Part shown: positions 27,381 to 37,761 of the stretch, piece after piece
How positions within the stretch are numbered: the first letter of the stretch is position 1
Layout of the letters: each line of letters starts with the position of its first letter
Source: Bacteroidales bacterium CF
Lineage (GTDB): Bacteria; Bacteroidota; Bacteroidia; Bacteroidales; UBA932
Length of the DNA stretch: 64,000 nucleotides
Direction of reading: 5' to 3'
NCBI GenBank assembly: GCA_000473305.1
Contig: CP006772.1
Location: 248,001-312,000 of the forward strand
Made by a program: the position numbers and the translations under genes
The notes under the pieces: generated by a model
The model's input: the letters and a program-made list of their open reading frames with translations, nothing else
The model's database searches: none
What the model was told of the DNA's origin: nothing

Positions 27381-28343
27381 ATGAAAATAGCAGATTTAGA
27401 TCTAGGGGAGAGGCCCCTTTTCCTGGCGCCGATGGAGAATGTCACGGATGCCTCATTCAGATTTATCTGCAAAGAGTTCGGTGCAGATATGATGTACACC
27501 GAATTTATCTCTTCAGATGGCTTGATCAGGGACGCAAAATCTTCCCTTGCCAAGTTGGAAATATTTGATTACGAGCGACCTATCGGAATCCAGATTTATG
27601 GCCACATACCCGAAGCGATGGTCGAGGCGGCAAGAATGGCCGAAGAGGCAAATCCTACACTTATAGATATAAATTTTGGCTGCCCTGTCAACAAGATTGC
27701 AAATCGGGGAGCAGGGTCCGGCATGATGCGCTATCCCGACAAGATGGTCGAGATAACCAGGCAGGTCGTACAGGCGGTCAAGCTGCCGGTTACTGTCAAG
27801 ACAAGGCTTGGATGGGACGAAAATTCCAAAATTATCGTGGAGCTGGCAGAGAGGCTTCAGGATGTCGGTATTGCTGCCCTGACAATCCACGGAAGGACAC
27901 GCTCGCAGCTCTATAAGGGTGAGGCAGACTGGAGGCTGATAGGAGAGGTTAAGGCCAATCATAGGATTCATATCCCCATAATAGGAAACGGAGATATCTC
28001 CACACCGGAGGATGCTAAGAGTGCTTTCGGGAATTACGGGGTCGATGCAATTATGATAGGGAGGGCAACTTATGGGCATCCATGGATTTTTAAAGAGATA
28101 AAGCACTATCTTTCGACCGGAAATCCAATGCAGGAATTAACTCTTGAAGAGAAAAAAGACCTCGCTCTCCGTCATTTACAAAAATCTATTGAGATTAAGG
28201 GAGAGAGAAAAGGGGTGCTTGAGATGAGAAGGCATCTCTCATGTTATTTCAAGGCTATCCCGCATTTCAAGGAGACCCGGCAGAGACTTGTCACAGAAAA
28301 TGATCCAGAAGAACTAATAAAGATTATCAAGAATATAGGATGA
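27381..28343 (+). CDS. dusB: tRNA-dihydrouridine synthase, DusB-like
   Basis: FMN-dependent enzyme reducing uridine to dihydrouridine in tRNA D loops; 320 aa. Visible are the N-terminal LAPMENVTDASFR, the catalytic cysteine in INFGCPVNKI (near residue 102), the VKTRLGWD motif and the FMN phosphate-binding IPIIGNGDI and GVDAIMIGRATYGHPW. It overlaps lpxK by four bases (ATGA). Confidence 0.95.
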   Translation: MKIADLDLGERPLFLAPMENVTDASFRFICKEFGADMMYTEFISSDGLIRDAKSSLAKLEIFDYERPIGIQIYGHIPEAMVEAARMAEEANPTLIDINFGCPVNKIANRGAGSGMMRYPDKMVEITRQVVQAVKLPVTVKTRLGWDENSKIIVELAERLQDVGIAALTIHGRTRSQLYKGEADWRLIGEVKANHRIHIPIIGNGDISTPEDAKSAFGNYGVDAIMIGRATYGHPWIFKEIKHYLSTGNPMQELTLEEKKDLALRHLQKSIEIKGERKGVLEMRRHLSCYFKAIPHFKETRQRLVTENDPEELIKIIKNIG

Positions 28344-29353
28344 AAAAATTTTTTATCAATAACATTCTCCTCTTACCATACTTAATCATACTTAAGATAA
28401 GGCACTACTGTTACGATAACGGTATCTTCAAATCCAGAAAATTCGATATACCTATAATATCTATAGGCAACATCGCGATAGGAGGAACAGGTAAGACTCC
28501 CCATACCGAGTACTTTATCAAGCAGCTGATGCCGACTCACAAAGTAGCCGTGCTTTCCAGAGGATATGGGAGAAAAAGCCGGGGATTTCATCTTGTTCAA
28601 ACAGACAGCACTGTCAGGGAGGTTGGCGATGAACCGTTGCAGATGAAGCGAAAGTTTGTAGATGTTGTGGTTGCCGTTTGCGAGAAGAGGGTGAAGGGGA
28701 TTGAGTTGCTGCTTGCACTTCCTGATGAGGTGAGACCTACGGTCATAATCCTGGATGATGCTTTTCAGCACAGAAAAGTTACTCCGTCAAAGAACATATT
28801 GCTGGTTGACTATAACACCATGCTAGAGCCGGGCATACTATTTCCCTTTGGCAGGCTGAGAGATTTGCCGGAACAGAAGCGCAGGGCCGATATGGTGATT
28901 GTGACCAAATGTCCGGGTGAGATCTCTCCTGAAGAGAGGTTTATCAGGGAGCAGCACCTCAAATTGTCTAAAAATCAGCAACTTGCATTTTCAACACTCA
29001 AATACGGAGATCCTCAGAGTGTCTTCGAAGGAGCGGACAGGAGATACATATACTCAAAATATGCTATTCTTATTACAGCCGTGGCCAATCCGAAACCTTT
29101 GCAGTATCAGTTGCTCCCTGACTATAAAATTATTGAAAAGATGAACTTCAGGGATCATCACAACTTTACAAAGGTTGAGGTGCACAAGATAAACCGGAAA
29201 CTGGCAAAGAATCCTAAAGCGGTAATCTTTACTACAGAAAAGGATGCTCAAAGGATGATGGAGAAGACAAAATTCTCAAAATCCGTAAAGGAAAGGCTCT
29301 TTTATATACCAATTGAAGTGGCTTTTATTAATGAAAATGCAGAAATGTTATAA
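28340..29353 (+). CDS. lpxK: Tetraacyldisaccharide 4'-kinase
   Basis: Inner-membrane-associated kinase that phosphorylates lipid A disaccharide at the 4' position; 337 aa. An N-terminal hydrophobic anchor (ILLLPYLIILKIRHYCYD) precedes the Walker A loop GGTGKT (residues 48-53). The family motifs LSRGYGRKSRG, VGDEPLQM and ILDDAFQHRKV follow. Translation is coupled to dusB through an ATGA overlap. Together with kdtA it shows a complete-type lipopolysaccharide core route in the organism. Confidence 0.96.
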   Translation: MKKFFINNILLLPYLIILKIRHYCYDNGIFKSRKFDIPIISIGNIAIGGTGKTPHTEYFIKQLMPTHKVAVLSRGYGRKSRGFHLVQTDSTVREVGDEPLQMKRKFVDVVVAVCEKRVKGIELLLALPDEVRPTVIILDDAFQHRKVTPSKNILLVDYNTMLEPGILFPFGRLRDLPEQKRRADMVIVTKCPGEISPEERFIREQHLKLSKNQQLAFSTLKYGDPQSVFEGADRRYIYSKYAILITAVANPKPLQYQLLPDYKIIEKMNFRDHHNFTKVEVHKINRKLAKNPKAVIFTTEKDAQRMMEKTKFSKSVKERLFYIPIEVAFINENAEML

Positions 29354-29517
29354 ATGTGTTACTTATTATTTGTAATTGGTTTAGAAGTATAAGTAAAAGC
29401 AAATAAAAGACGATTTTCTAATAAAAACAAGCTACTAATTGTATTATTATACAATAATATAAGCATTGCTTATAAGATAGTTAAAAATTGTAATTCTTTA
29501 TCAAATTTAAGAGAGAA

Positions 29518-29551
29518 TTTGTAGAACATATTGCAAATTTTCCTACTTTTG
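29518..29551 (+). promoter_or_regulatory. Promoter of the first susC/susD pair
   Basis: TTTG at 29518-29521 and TACTTTTG at 29544-29551 (22 bases between) match the Bacteroidota -33 and -7 boxes, about 60 bases before the susC start. The rest of 29354-29517 is AT-rich with a palindrome TTGTATTATTATACAA and no gene. Confidence 0.65.
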
Positions 29552-29613
29552 CCTAATAGTGTAAATTCACATTTAATAACAACTCATAATTACTAACCTA
29601 AATTATTAAACTC

Positions 29614-32600
29614 ATGCATGTTTTACAAGTAGGAAGCCGAGTAGTACGCAATGTGCTGTCGGTTTTTGCCCTGATGCTTTTTGCAGGATCCCTATGGGCA
29701 CAGAACATTACGGTTCAGGGTAGAGTCATAGACACTCGGGGCGATGCTGTCCTGGGAGCTGCCGTAATTGTAAAGGGTACTAAGAGCGGAGTTTCGACTA
29801 ACGAAGCCGGTCAGTATCTCATTAAAGTAAGACCTGATGCAACACTCGAATTTTCTTCCTTAGGAATGAAAACAGTCGTTGTAGATGTAAGGAACAGGTC
29901 AACAATTGACGTTGTCATGCAAGACGACGCATCCGTATTGGAAGACGTTGTCATGGTTGCTTACGGTTCTCAGAAAAAGGAGAGCCTTACAGGTGCCGTT
30001 TCAACAGTAGATGTTAAAAAGAGTTTGACCTCAAGACCAATCGCTGACGTTGGTAGAGCCCTTCAGGGAACCACAGCCGGTCTTATCGTCACCACTAAAG
30101 AGGGTGGACTCGGAGGATCTCCAACAATGAAGATCAGGGGTAATACAAGTACCCTGGGCGGTGGAAAAGGTAATCCCCTTGTAGTGTTGGACAACGTAGA
30201 GGTACCTGACCTCTCTTATGTTAACCCTGACGATATCGAGAGTATCTCTATATTGAAGGATGCCTCTACTACTGCTATCTATGGAGCCAGAGCTGCATTT
30301 GGTGCAATTCTGATAACTACCAAAAAAGGACAAAAAGACGAAGGCGTTCAGGTACGTTATTCTAACAACTTCTCATGGTCAAAACCTACAAAAGTTCCTG
30401 AGCCATTGAGACCGGACCTTCAGCTGACATATTCATGGTTACAGAGAAACCACCTTGCAGCTACACCTACATATAACCTCAGTGTAATAGGGTCTATCTA
30501 CTATAACCCTGATATGATTGTAAAGGTTAAGGAGTATTGGGACAATTATAAATATGGTGACCAATTCGGATCTGAGATGGTACAAGGACGTGACTATGAT
30601 TACGGAACAGGTGGCGATGCCACCAAGATGTACTTCTACAGATCATGGGACCTTTACAATATGTATTATAACAAAACCGCTCCACAGCAGAACCATAACA
30701 TCTCTGTTACCGGTGGTACAAAAAATACAAAATATAACTTGTCTGTAGGTTCTCTTAGTCAGAGAGGTATGATCAAACCTTTCAAGGATACTTACAATCG
30801 TATGAATGTAAACGCCAATATAGAGACAGATGTTAATAAGTATCTCACTGTAAGGAGCGGATATATGTTGTCAAAATCGGAGACTGTAACTCCATTTGTT
30901 TGGAACTCTACTTACTATCCTCCTATTTACTATATGTACAGATGGCAAAGTATATATCCTTACGGAACTTTCGGCGGATTGAAGACACGTAATGCGATCA
31001 CCGAGCTCGAGGCTGCAAAACCTGTAGAGGAGGTTACATATTTCCAACGTCTGAACTTGGGCGCATCACTGCATATTGTTAAAGGTCTTGATGTAAACTT
31101 TGACTATGTAGCCAGCTTAACCAACTGGGATCAGCATAAACAAGGCGGAAATATCGGCGGTATAAATATGTTCAACACACTGAGCGCTACTTATCCAACC
31201 GTTGAACAGCTTTATAATCCAAGCTACTCTACATCTTCATACAACTATATCCAGGAAGATAATTCAAGGACAGTCAGGAATACTTACAATGCTAATATTC
31301 AGTATGAGAACACTTCACTGACAAATCATTATTTCAAGGTGCAGTTAGGTAGCAATATCGAAGACTCTGAGTATAAATACTATTATGCAAAGAGGTTGAC
31401 TCCTTACGACCCTGATAAAGGCGAATTGAACCTTGCAGGTGGTGATCAGACTGTAAGTTCAAGCCACTCATGGTGGTCAGTTGCAGGTTTCTATGCAAGA
31501 TTGAACTACTCATTCAAAGACAGATACTATATAGAGTTGAACGGACGTTACGATGGTTCATCAAAATTCTCCGGTGATTCTCGTTGGGGCCTCTTCCCTT
31601 CAGCATCTGCTGCATGGCGTGTTACAGAAGAGCCTTGGATGGCCAGTGTAAAGGAGATCATGCCTTCTTTGAAACTCCGTGTTTCTTTGGGTTCCAATGG
31701 TAACCAGGATGTACCTGCCGGTTCATTCAGCCCTACAATGAGCGTTACCAACCCGTCAGGTTCATCTAACTACTGGCTTATCGGGGGTAACTACAGCCCT
31801 TATGTCGGACTGCCTTATAACCTGATTGACCCTAATATCACCTGGGAGAAAGTTACAACTTATGACGCAGGTTTGGACGCATCATTCTTTAAGGGTGACC
31901 TCTCATTGACTTTTGACGTATACAGACGTATAACTTCAGATATGCTATCAGCCGGAGCAGCACTTCCTGTCTCTATAGGCGCCTCTGCTCCAAAAACCAA
32001 CTTCGGGGAGTTGACAACCGATGGTTTCGAGCTGACATTAAATTACGGACACACTTTCGCAAATGGTCTTAGAATCAATGTCGGCGGTCAGTTGACAGAC
32101 TATAAGTCAACCATTACCAAGTGGAATACAGCTGCAGATCCTACAATCGGAACAAATTATGAAGGATTAGTAGTTGGTAGTATCTGGGGTTTCAAAGCTG
32201 AGAGGTTGTTTCAGAAGAGTGACTTCGAATACGATCAGGATGGTAAGCTCGTCACTGTTGTAGTCGATGGTAAGACTCAGAATGTATACAAAAATCTTGC
32301 ACCTGGTTACCAGAAGGCTATGGAATCCAATACTGCAGCTTTCATGTTCGGTCCCGGTGATGTTATGTTCAAAGATCTGGACGGTGACGGTATAATCGAT
32401 TACGGAAGCAACACCATAGGTGATCCGGGTGACAGGACAATTATCGGTAACAACCAGCCTAGGTATATTTATGGTATAAGACTCGGCGGTGCATGGAAAG
32501 GATTTGACCTCGACATGTTCTTCCAGGGAGTCGGCAAACGTAGTTTGTGGGCAACAGGTAATACTGTCCTTCCGGGTTATACAGGAAGTGAGCAGGCCTT

Positions 32601-32970
32601 CAAGGGTACTGATGACTACTGGACAGAAGACAATACAGGAGCATACTTCCCAAGACCTAGGGATTATGGCCAGACAGCAAAATGGAATTATGTATGCAAC
32701 GACAGATATATGCTTAATATGGCTTATTTAAGACTTAAGAGCCTCGTTGTCGGTTATACATTACCAACAAACATAACTAAGAAGGTTATGATCCAGAAAG
32801 CCAGAATCTATTTCAGTGGTGAAAACTTACTGACATTCGATAAACTGGCTAATACAGCAGTTGATCCCGAAACAGACTGGACCGATGTAACAGAAGGTGA
32901 CTCAAGGTCATTCGGGCGTAGTTATCCGTATAGTAAATCTATCTCATTCGGTATTCAAGTAGATTTTTAA
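29614..32970 (+). CDS. SusC/RagA-type TonB-linked outer-membrane protein
   Basis: 1118-aa outer-membrane importer. Order of parts: signal peptide ending in SLWAQ (about residue 30), carboxypeptidase-like regulatory domain (about 33-110), TonB box region VVMVAYGSQKK, plug (about 125-240) with the SusC signature segment VLDNVEVPDLSYVNPDDIES followed by ISILKDASTTAIYGARA, and a barrel ending in SKSISFGIQVDF. It pairs with the SusD-like gene six bases downstream, so substrate capture would be by a lidded SusCD complex. No glycan-degrading enzyme is next to it; the following genes are peptidase-like, so the substrate may be peptide rather than sugar (inference, weak). Confidence 0.96.
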   Translation: MHVLQVGSRVVRNVLSVFALMLFAGSLWAQNITVQGRVIDTRGDAVLGAAVIVKGTKSGVSTNEAGQYLIKVRPDATLEFSSLGMKTVVVDVRNRSTIDVVMQDDASVLEDVVMVAYGSQKKESLTGAVSTVDVKKSLTSRPIADVGRALQGTTAGLIVTTKEGGLGGSPTMKIRGNTSTLGGGKGNPLVVLDNVEVPDLSYVNPDDIESISILKDASTTAIYGARAAFGAILITTKKGQKDEGVQVRYSNNFSWSKPTKVPEPLRPDLQLTYSWLQRNHLAATPTYNLSVIGSIYYNPDMIVKVKEYWDNYKYGDQFGSEMVQGRDYDYGTGGDATKMYFYRSWDLYNMYYNKTAPQQNHNISVTGGTKNTKYNLSVGSLSQRGMIKPFKDTYNRMNVNANIETDVNKYLTVRSGYMLSKSETVTPFVWNSTYYPPIYYMYRWQSIYPYGTFGGLKTRNAITELEAAKPVEEVTYFQRLNLGASLHIVKGLDVNFDYVASLTNWDQHKQGGNIGGINMFNTLSATYPTVEQLYNPSYSTSSYNYIQEDNSRTVRNTYNANIQYENTSLTNHYFKVQLGSNIEDSEYKYYYAKRLTPYDPDKGELNLAGGDQTVSSSHSWWSVAGFYARLNYSFKDRYYIELNGRYDGSSKFSGDSRWGLFPSASAAWRVTEEPWMASVKEIMPSLKLRVSLGSNGNQDVPAGSFSPTMSVTNPSGSSNYWLIGGNYSPYVGLPYNLIDPNITWEKVTTYDAGLDASFFKGDLSLTFDVYRRITSDMLSAGAALPVSIGASAPKTNFGELTTDGFELTLNYGHTFANGLRINVGGQLTDYKSTITKWNTAADPTIGTNYEGLVVGSIWGFKAERLFQKSDFEYDQDGKLVTVVVDGKTQNVYKNLAPGYQKAMESNTAAFMFGPGDVMFKDLDGDGIIDYGSNTIGDPGDRTIIGNNQPRYIYGIRLGGAWKGFDLDMFFQGVGKRSLWATGNTVLPGYTGSEQAFKGTDDYWTEDNTGAYFPRPRDYGQTAKWNYVCNDRYMLNMAYLRLKSLVVGYTLPTNITKKVMIQKARIYFSGENLLTFDKLANTAVDPETDWTDVTEGDSRSFGRSYPYSKSISFGIQVDF

Positions 32971-32976
32971 CAATTA

Positions 32977-34821
32977 ATGAGTATGAAAAAAATATATATT
33001 TTATTATTTCTTGCATTAGCCCTAAGCTCGTGTGACAAATATTTAGACAGAAAACCTCTTGACACTTTTGATGCTACTAACTTCTGGGTTAATGAAAGCA
33101 ACGTCAGGTTATATGCTCAGGGTGCTTATGTACACAGAAACAGCATGACCGGTGTTAATACAACCAGCGAGGCATATTTCTTCGGTTATGGTACAGGTTA
33201 TACCTATCCTCAACTCTTTATGTGGGCTCCGTGGTCAGATGAGTTTGTAAATTCAAGTTCATGGGCTAGTACGGTAACCACTACTCAGTCATACCTCAAC
33301 TTCGACTTTGCAATGATAAGGAGACACAATATCATGTACGAAGAGGTAGATAAGATGACTACTATTACCGAAGAGGCACGCAATCACTGGAAAGGTGTTG
33401 CAAGATTCTTCAGAGCAATGGAGTATAAGAGACTGGGAGGAATGTTCGGTGATTTCCCTATTTTTACAACAACTCAGGCAACAACTTCTGACTCATTGTA
33501 TAAAGACAGGGATCCTCTGTATAAAGTTGCCTTACAGGTATTGGCAGACTACCAATATGCAGCTGCCAATGTAAGAGTAAATGACGGTGCTTATCAGGTT
33601 AACAAAAATGTTGTATTGGCCTATATGACAAGGGATCTGCTCTATTTGGGCACTTTGATGAAGTATCACAACAAGGACGGTGCAGGAGCAGTAACTGCTT
33701 GTCTGAACGGTTGTAAATGGGCTGCCGAGCAGTTGATGACCTCAGGGAAATATGCTGTTACAGATGATTATCGTGCTGTGTTCACATCTGAGGATCTTAC
33801 AAATAACAAAGATGTAATCTTCTCCAGATGCTATGCTGACGGTAAGGCTACACACTGTACAGTTTCATATTCAAACGGTTATGAGTCACAAAGCCCTTCT
33901 GCATCACAGAAGATGCTAAATTCATATCTGTGCTCGGATGGTTTCCCTATCGGACAGTCACCTGCATATAACTATGCATCTGATAACAATATCAGATTAT
34001 ACGGAAGTCAGATAAAGAACAGGGACCCAAGATTGCTTGCAACATATCGCGATACTGTTGTAGTAAAAGGCTGGGCTCCGGGTGCTGCAACAGCTACCGG
34101 AATCTCTGCATGGAAATATCTTCCTTACTCAGCTAATGACGTAGAGAACAAATATTTCGGTTCTATGAACATTACTGCTGCTCCTCTGATCAGATATTCA
34201 GAAGTTCTATTGAACTATGCAGAGGCTTGCTATGAGACAGGCAGCTTTACTCAGGCAGTTGCAGATGCAACTATCAATATGCTTAGAAACCGTTCTATCA
34301 AGGTTAATAATCAGGGTACAGCCCTGCCTAAATTGCCTAGAATGGTCATCACCGGTACTAATGTAACTGTTAATGGTGTTGCCATTAATGACCCGGCCAG
34401 AGATGTAACTGTAGCTCCAATCCTTTGGGAAATCCGCAGAGAGAGACAAGTTGAACTTGCAATGGAAGGCTTCAGAAGGAGTGACCTCCAAAGATGGGCT
34501 AAGTTCTCATATCTGAAAACTAAACAAGTTGATGTTAACCATCCTACAGAATTGGCTTATGGTGCAATCTTCAATTACAAAGATTTACCTGCAGCAACCA
34601 AGAAGAGTATAAGGTCAAGTAACAGCAAGCTGTTCTCTTTCACTCCGGACTCTTCGCGTGTAGCTGTTTACAACCTCTACAGTTCTACATATTGGAGAGA
34701 TTGGGATGACAACAGCGTTACATATACCAGAAACTACTTCAATTCAATTCCTACTAATACTATCAAGTTCTACACAGATAACGGGGCAACTTTGACCCAG
34801 AATCCGGGCTGGACTAACTAA
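32977..34821 (+). CDS. SusD/RagB-type surface lipoprotein
   Basis: 614-aa lipoprotein: start MSMKKIYILLFLALALSSCD, lipobox LSSC (Cys19). An alternative ATG two codons later is equally possible. The N-terminal SusD part has KYLDRKPLDTFDATNFW and the C-terminal RagB part has the conserved PLIRYSEVLLNYAEACYETG and WEIRRERQVELAMEGFRRSD. It forms the lid of the SusC barrel encoded just upstream. Confidence 0.95.
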   Translation: MSMKKIYILLFLALALSSCDKYLDRKPLDTFDATNFWVNESNVRLYAQGAYVHRNSMTGVNTTSEAYFFGYGTGYTYPQLFMWAPWSDEFVNSSSWASTVTTTQSYLNFDFAMIRRHNIMYEEVDKMTTITEEARNHWKGVARFFRAMEYKRLGGMFGDFPIFTTTQATTSDSLYKDRDPLYKVALQVLADYQYAAANVRVNDGAYQVNKNVVLAYMTRDLLYLGTLMKYHNKDGAGAVTACLNGCKWAAEQLMTSGKYAVTDDYRAVFTSEDLTNNKDVIFSRCYADGKATHCTVSYSNGYESQSPSASQKMLNSYLCSDGFPIGQSPAYNYASDNNIRLYGSQIKNRDPRLLATYRDTVVVKGWAPGAATATGISAWKYLPYSANDVENKYFGSMNITAAPLIRYSEVLLNYAEACYETGSFTQAVADATINMLRNRSIKVNNQGTALPKLPRMVITGTNVTVNGVAINDPARDVTVAPILWEIRRERQVELAMEGFRRSDLQRWAKFSYLKTKQVDVNHPTELAYGAIFNYKDLPAATKKSIRSSNSKLFSFTPDSSRVAVYNLYSSTYWRDWDDNSVTYTRNYFNSIPTNTIKFYTDNGATLTQNPGWTN

Positions 34822-34843
34822 GGGATTGTTACAAATATTATTT

Positions 34844-34880
34844 AAAAGGGTGACCAAAACAGGGCCACCCTTTTTTATTT
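34844..34880 (+). terminator. Terminator after the first susC/susD pair
   Basis: AAAAGGGTGACC pairs with GGCCACCCTTTT with one mismatch and a short A-rich loop, followed by a run of T. Confidence 0.85.
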
Positions 34881-34928
34881 TTTTTAACTTTGTTGATAAT
34901 GAGTGAATAATCATTTAAAACATATATT

Positions 34929-36320
34929 ATGTTCAAAAAAGAGGTGTATATCAATCGCCGGAGGGAGCTGGCAAATAGTGTGAAATCAGGTCTGTTGCTC
35001 TTTTTAGGCAATTCTGAGGTCGGTTTTAATTACCCTTCAAACACATATACTTTCAGGCAGGACTCATCTTTTCTCTACTTCTTCGGGCTCGACGAGCCTG
35101 ATCTTGCTGCAGTTATCGATCCTCAGAGCGGGGAGGAGATTATATTCGGCAATGACGTCACAATGGACGACGTTATCTGGATGGGACCGCAGCCGAAAAT
35201 GAGCGATAAAGCGGCTCTTGCGGGCGTAACAAAAGTAATGGCTGCCGACTCTCTGGAAGAGTACCTGAAAAGGGCAGTAAAATCGGGTAGAAATATTCAT
35301 TTTCTGCCTCCATACAGAGATGCCAACAAAATATTCCTGAATAGTGTCCTGGGTATTCCGTTCTCAGAGATGAAGGCAAGGGCATCGGTAGAGTTTATCA
35401 AAGGTGTGGTTGCTTTGAGGGAAATCAAGCAGGATGTCGAGATTGCGGAGATGGAAGACGCCTCGAACATTGGCTATACAATGCACTATACTGCAATGAA
35501 GATGCTCAGGGAGGGAATGATAGAGCAGGAGCTTGTAGGCGTTATGGAGGGGATAGCACACTCTCAGGGACCCATGGCCTCCTTCCCGATTATCTTGTCT
35601 CAAAACGGCGAGACACTTCACAACCACACACATCATCAGGTGCTTACAAACGGAAGACTCCTTGTAATCGATGCCGGAGCAGAGAACCGTAACCATTATG
35701 CCTCGGACTTTACACGGACACTTCCGGTTTCCGGTAAATTCACTCAGCAACAACAGGATATTTACACAATAGTTTCACAGGCAAACAACCTTGCAATAGG
35801 GCTGGTGAAGCCGGGAATCACCTACAGGGAGGTCCATAAGGCTGCTTTGAGACTTATGGCTCAAGGTTTGAAAAATATCGGTCTTATGAAGGGAGACATT
35901 GACGATGCTGTCGAGCATGGAGCAGTTGCCCTCTTCATGCCTCACGGTCTGGGCCATCAAATTGGCCTCGATGTGCACGATATGGAGGATCTCGGAGAGA
36001 ACTTTGTGGGTTATGATGACAAGACAGTACGTTCGTCACAATTCGGCCTTGCCTCGCTGCGTATGGGTAAGGAGCTCAGGAAGGGGCATGTAATCACTGT
36101 TGAGCCGGGTTGCTATTTTATACCTGCTCTCATAGACAAGTGGCGCAACGAGGGTATAAACAAGGATTTCATAAACTTCAAGGCTCTTGAGTCCTATTAC
36201 AGCTTCGGCGGTATAAGGCTTGAAGACAATGTGCTGGTGACAGAGAGATCTTGCCGTCTTCTTGGTTCCGGCAGGCTTCCTGTTACGGTAGAGGAGGTTG
36301 AAAAGGCTATGGGGGAATAA
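34929..36320 (+). CDS. Xaa-Pro aminopeptidase (aminopeptidase P, M24B)
   Basis: 463-aa metallopeptidase that removes an N-terminal residue preceding proline. The N-terminal creatinase-like domain covers about residues 1-150. The pita-bread catalytic domain has all five dimetal ligands in place: Asp in VIDAGAENRNHYASDFTRT (two Asp), His in MPHGLGHQIGLDVHD, Glu in VITVEPGCYF and Glu in GIRLEDNVLV. No signal peptide, so cytoplasmic. It lies between the SusCD pair and a secreted serine hydrolase, on the same strand. Confidence 0.95.
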   Translation: MFKKEVYINRRRELANSVKSGLLLFLGNSEVGFNYPSNTYTFRQDSSFLYFFGLDEPDLAAVIDPQSGEEIIFGNDVTMDDVIWMGPQPKMSDKAALAGVTKVMAADSLEEYLKRAVKSGRNIHFLPPYRDANKIFLNSVLGIPFSEMKARASVEFIKGVVALREIKQDVEIAEMEDASNIGYTMHYTAMKMLREGMIEQELVGVMEGIAHSQGPMASFPIILSQNGETLHNHTHHQVLTNGRLLVIDAGAENRNHYASDFTRTLPVSGKFTQQQQDIYTIVSQANNLAIGLVKPGITYREVHKAALRLMAQGLKNIGLMKGDIDDAVEHGAVALFMPHGLGHQIGLDVHDMEDLGENFVGYDDKTVRSSQFGLASLRMGKELRKGHVITVEPGCYFIPALIDKWRNEGINKDFINFKALESYYSFGGIRLEDNVLVTERSCRLLGSGRLPVTVEEVEKAMGE

Positions 36321-36339
36321 TTCAGATACAAACTTAAAC

Positions 36340-37761
36340 ATGAAAAAACTTCTTTTTTACTGTGTTGCGGCTCTATTTTTTACAGCCCTTATACTCTCGT
36401 CATGCTCAAAAGCGGAACAACCGGAGCCTGATGTGAAGTCTGATCTTAATGTGTTGAATAATATATACTTTGCATTGAGTGACAACCCTTCGCTGACACA
36501 GGATTGCGCACCTGTCAAATCAGGAGACCTCTTCTACATTACAGTTACAGAGGGCGCAGACATAAAACTCCTTAAACCGAGATTTTCTGTATCAGAGAAG
36601 GCCACAGTAAAAATCAACGGGACAAGCTGTACCAGCGGCACAACACAAATCAACTTCGATCAGAATGTAAACACAATAGAGGTTACCTCCGAATCGGGCA
36701 GGACTAAAAGTTATAAAGCCCTTGTGCAATCAGGAAAACCAAACATTGACAATATAGTTTACACTTTTATGAATAAGTATACTATTCCCGGTATCTCTTA
36801 TGCAATATCGAAGAATGAGGCAGTAGTCTACAAAAAGGGGCTTGGTTTTGCCATAACTGAAAACAGTGTGAGGACAACACCTTCGCATCTTTTCCGCCTC
36901 GCCAGCTGTTCAAAGCAGTTTACGACACTGTGCATCATGAAACTTGTAGAGCAGGGCAGGATTACACTGGATCAAAAGGTATTCGGTCCGGGAGGCATAC
37001 TCTCGGCTGAATTTGCAAATGCCTCGGGACGTGCCCAAAACGTTACCGTAAGGCATCTTCTCTCGCACACAAGCGGCTGGACAAGCGATCCCGATCCCAT
37101 GTTCACCTCGTCATTTTATGGCCAGACCCTGGAACAACGCATCAATTATGTCCTGACAACAGCAACTCAGGTGGAACCCGGAACCACATTCTCATACTAC
37201 AACATGGGCTTCGGAATGTTGGGAAAGATAATAGAAAAGGTTACCGGCAAGGACTATGAAACCTACCTTAAAGAGGTTCTGGCAACCGCCGGAATAACCG
37301 ATATACATGTAGGAGGAGACAGAAGCCAGAGACGGACAAATGAGGTTGTTTATTACTCACAGGACGGTACAAACGGATACGGGAACGATATGGGTGTTAT
37401 AAAAGCGGCAGGAGGCGTTATAGCCTCAACAGAGGAGATGATGAAGATGCTTTTCCATATTGACGGCCTTCCCGGAATACCTGACATAATCACTGCTTCC
37501 ACCAGGGCCGAAATGCTGACCCCCTCACCTGTATATAACAGATATGGCCTCGGGTGGAGAATGAATCACTCATATTATCCGGGGGCATATTATCACGGTG
37601 GAAATCTCGCAGGAACCGCAACTATGTGGGTTATGGGCAGCACAGGCAATATAAATTGCATCATACTCTGCAATTCGCGCTCCTATATCTCAACATTCGA
37701 TGATGAGCTCTACGGCTTGATGAAGGATGTGATTAACCTGGCCTCCAACACTACCTGGTAG
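36340..37761 (+). CDS. Beta-lactamase-family serine hydrolase lipoprotein
   Basis: 473-aa lipoprotein from ATG 36340 (lipobox LILSSC); a longer frame would overlap the aminopeptidase gene and hide the signal peptide. A ~100-residue immunoglobulin-like N-terminal domain of the DUF5018 kind is followed by a class C/AmpC-like domain: SxxK as SCSK, the YxN motif as YYN, and the HGG box as YYHGGNLAGT. These catalytic elements are complete, but the family includes esterases and D-amino peptidases as well as penicillin-binding proteins, so the substrate is open. The last 52 bases overlap the convergent NUDIX gene. Confidence 0.88.
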   Translation: MKKLLFYCVAALFFTALILSSCSKAEQPEPDVKSDLNVLNNIYFALSDNPSLTQDCAPVKSGDLFYITVTEGADIKLLKPRFSVSEKATVKINGTSCTSGTTQINFDQNVNTIEVTSESGRTKSYKALVQSGKPNIDNIVYTFMNKYTIPGISYAISKNEAVVYKKGLGFAITENSVRTTPSHLFRLASCSKQFTTLCIMKLVEQGRITLDQKVFGPGGILSAEFANASGRAQNVTVRHLLSHTSGWTSDPDPMFTSSFYGQTLEQRINYVLTTATQVEPGTTFSYYNMGFGMLGKIIEKVTGKDYETYLKEVLATAGITDIHVGGDRSQRRTNEVVYYSQDGTNGYGNDMGVIKAAGGVIASTEEMMKMLFHIDGLPGIPDIITASTRAEMLTPSPVYNRYGLGWRMNHSYYPGAYYHGGNLAGTATMWVMGSTGNINCIILCNSRSYISTFDDELYGLMKDVINLASNTTW

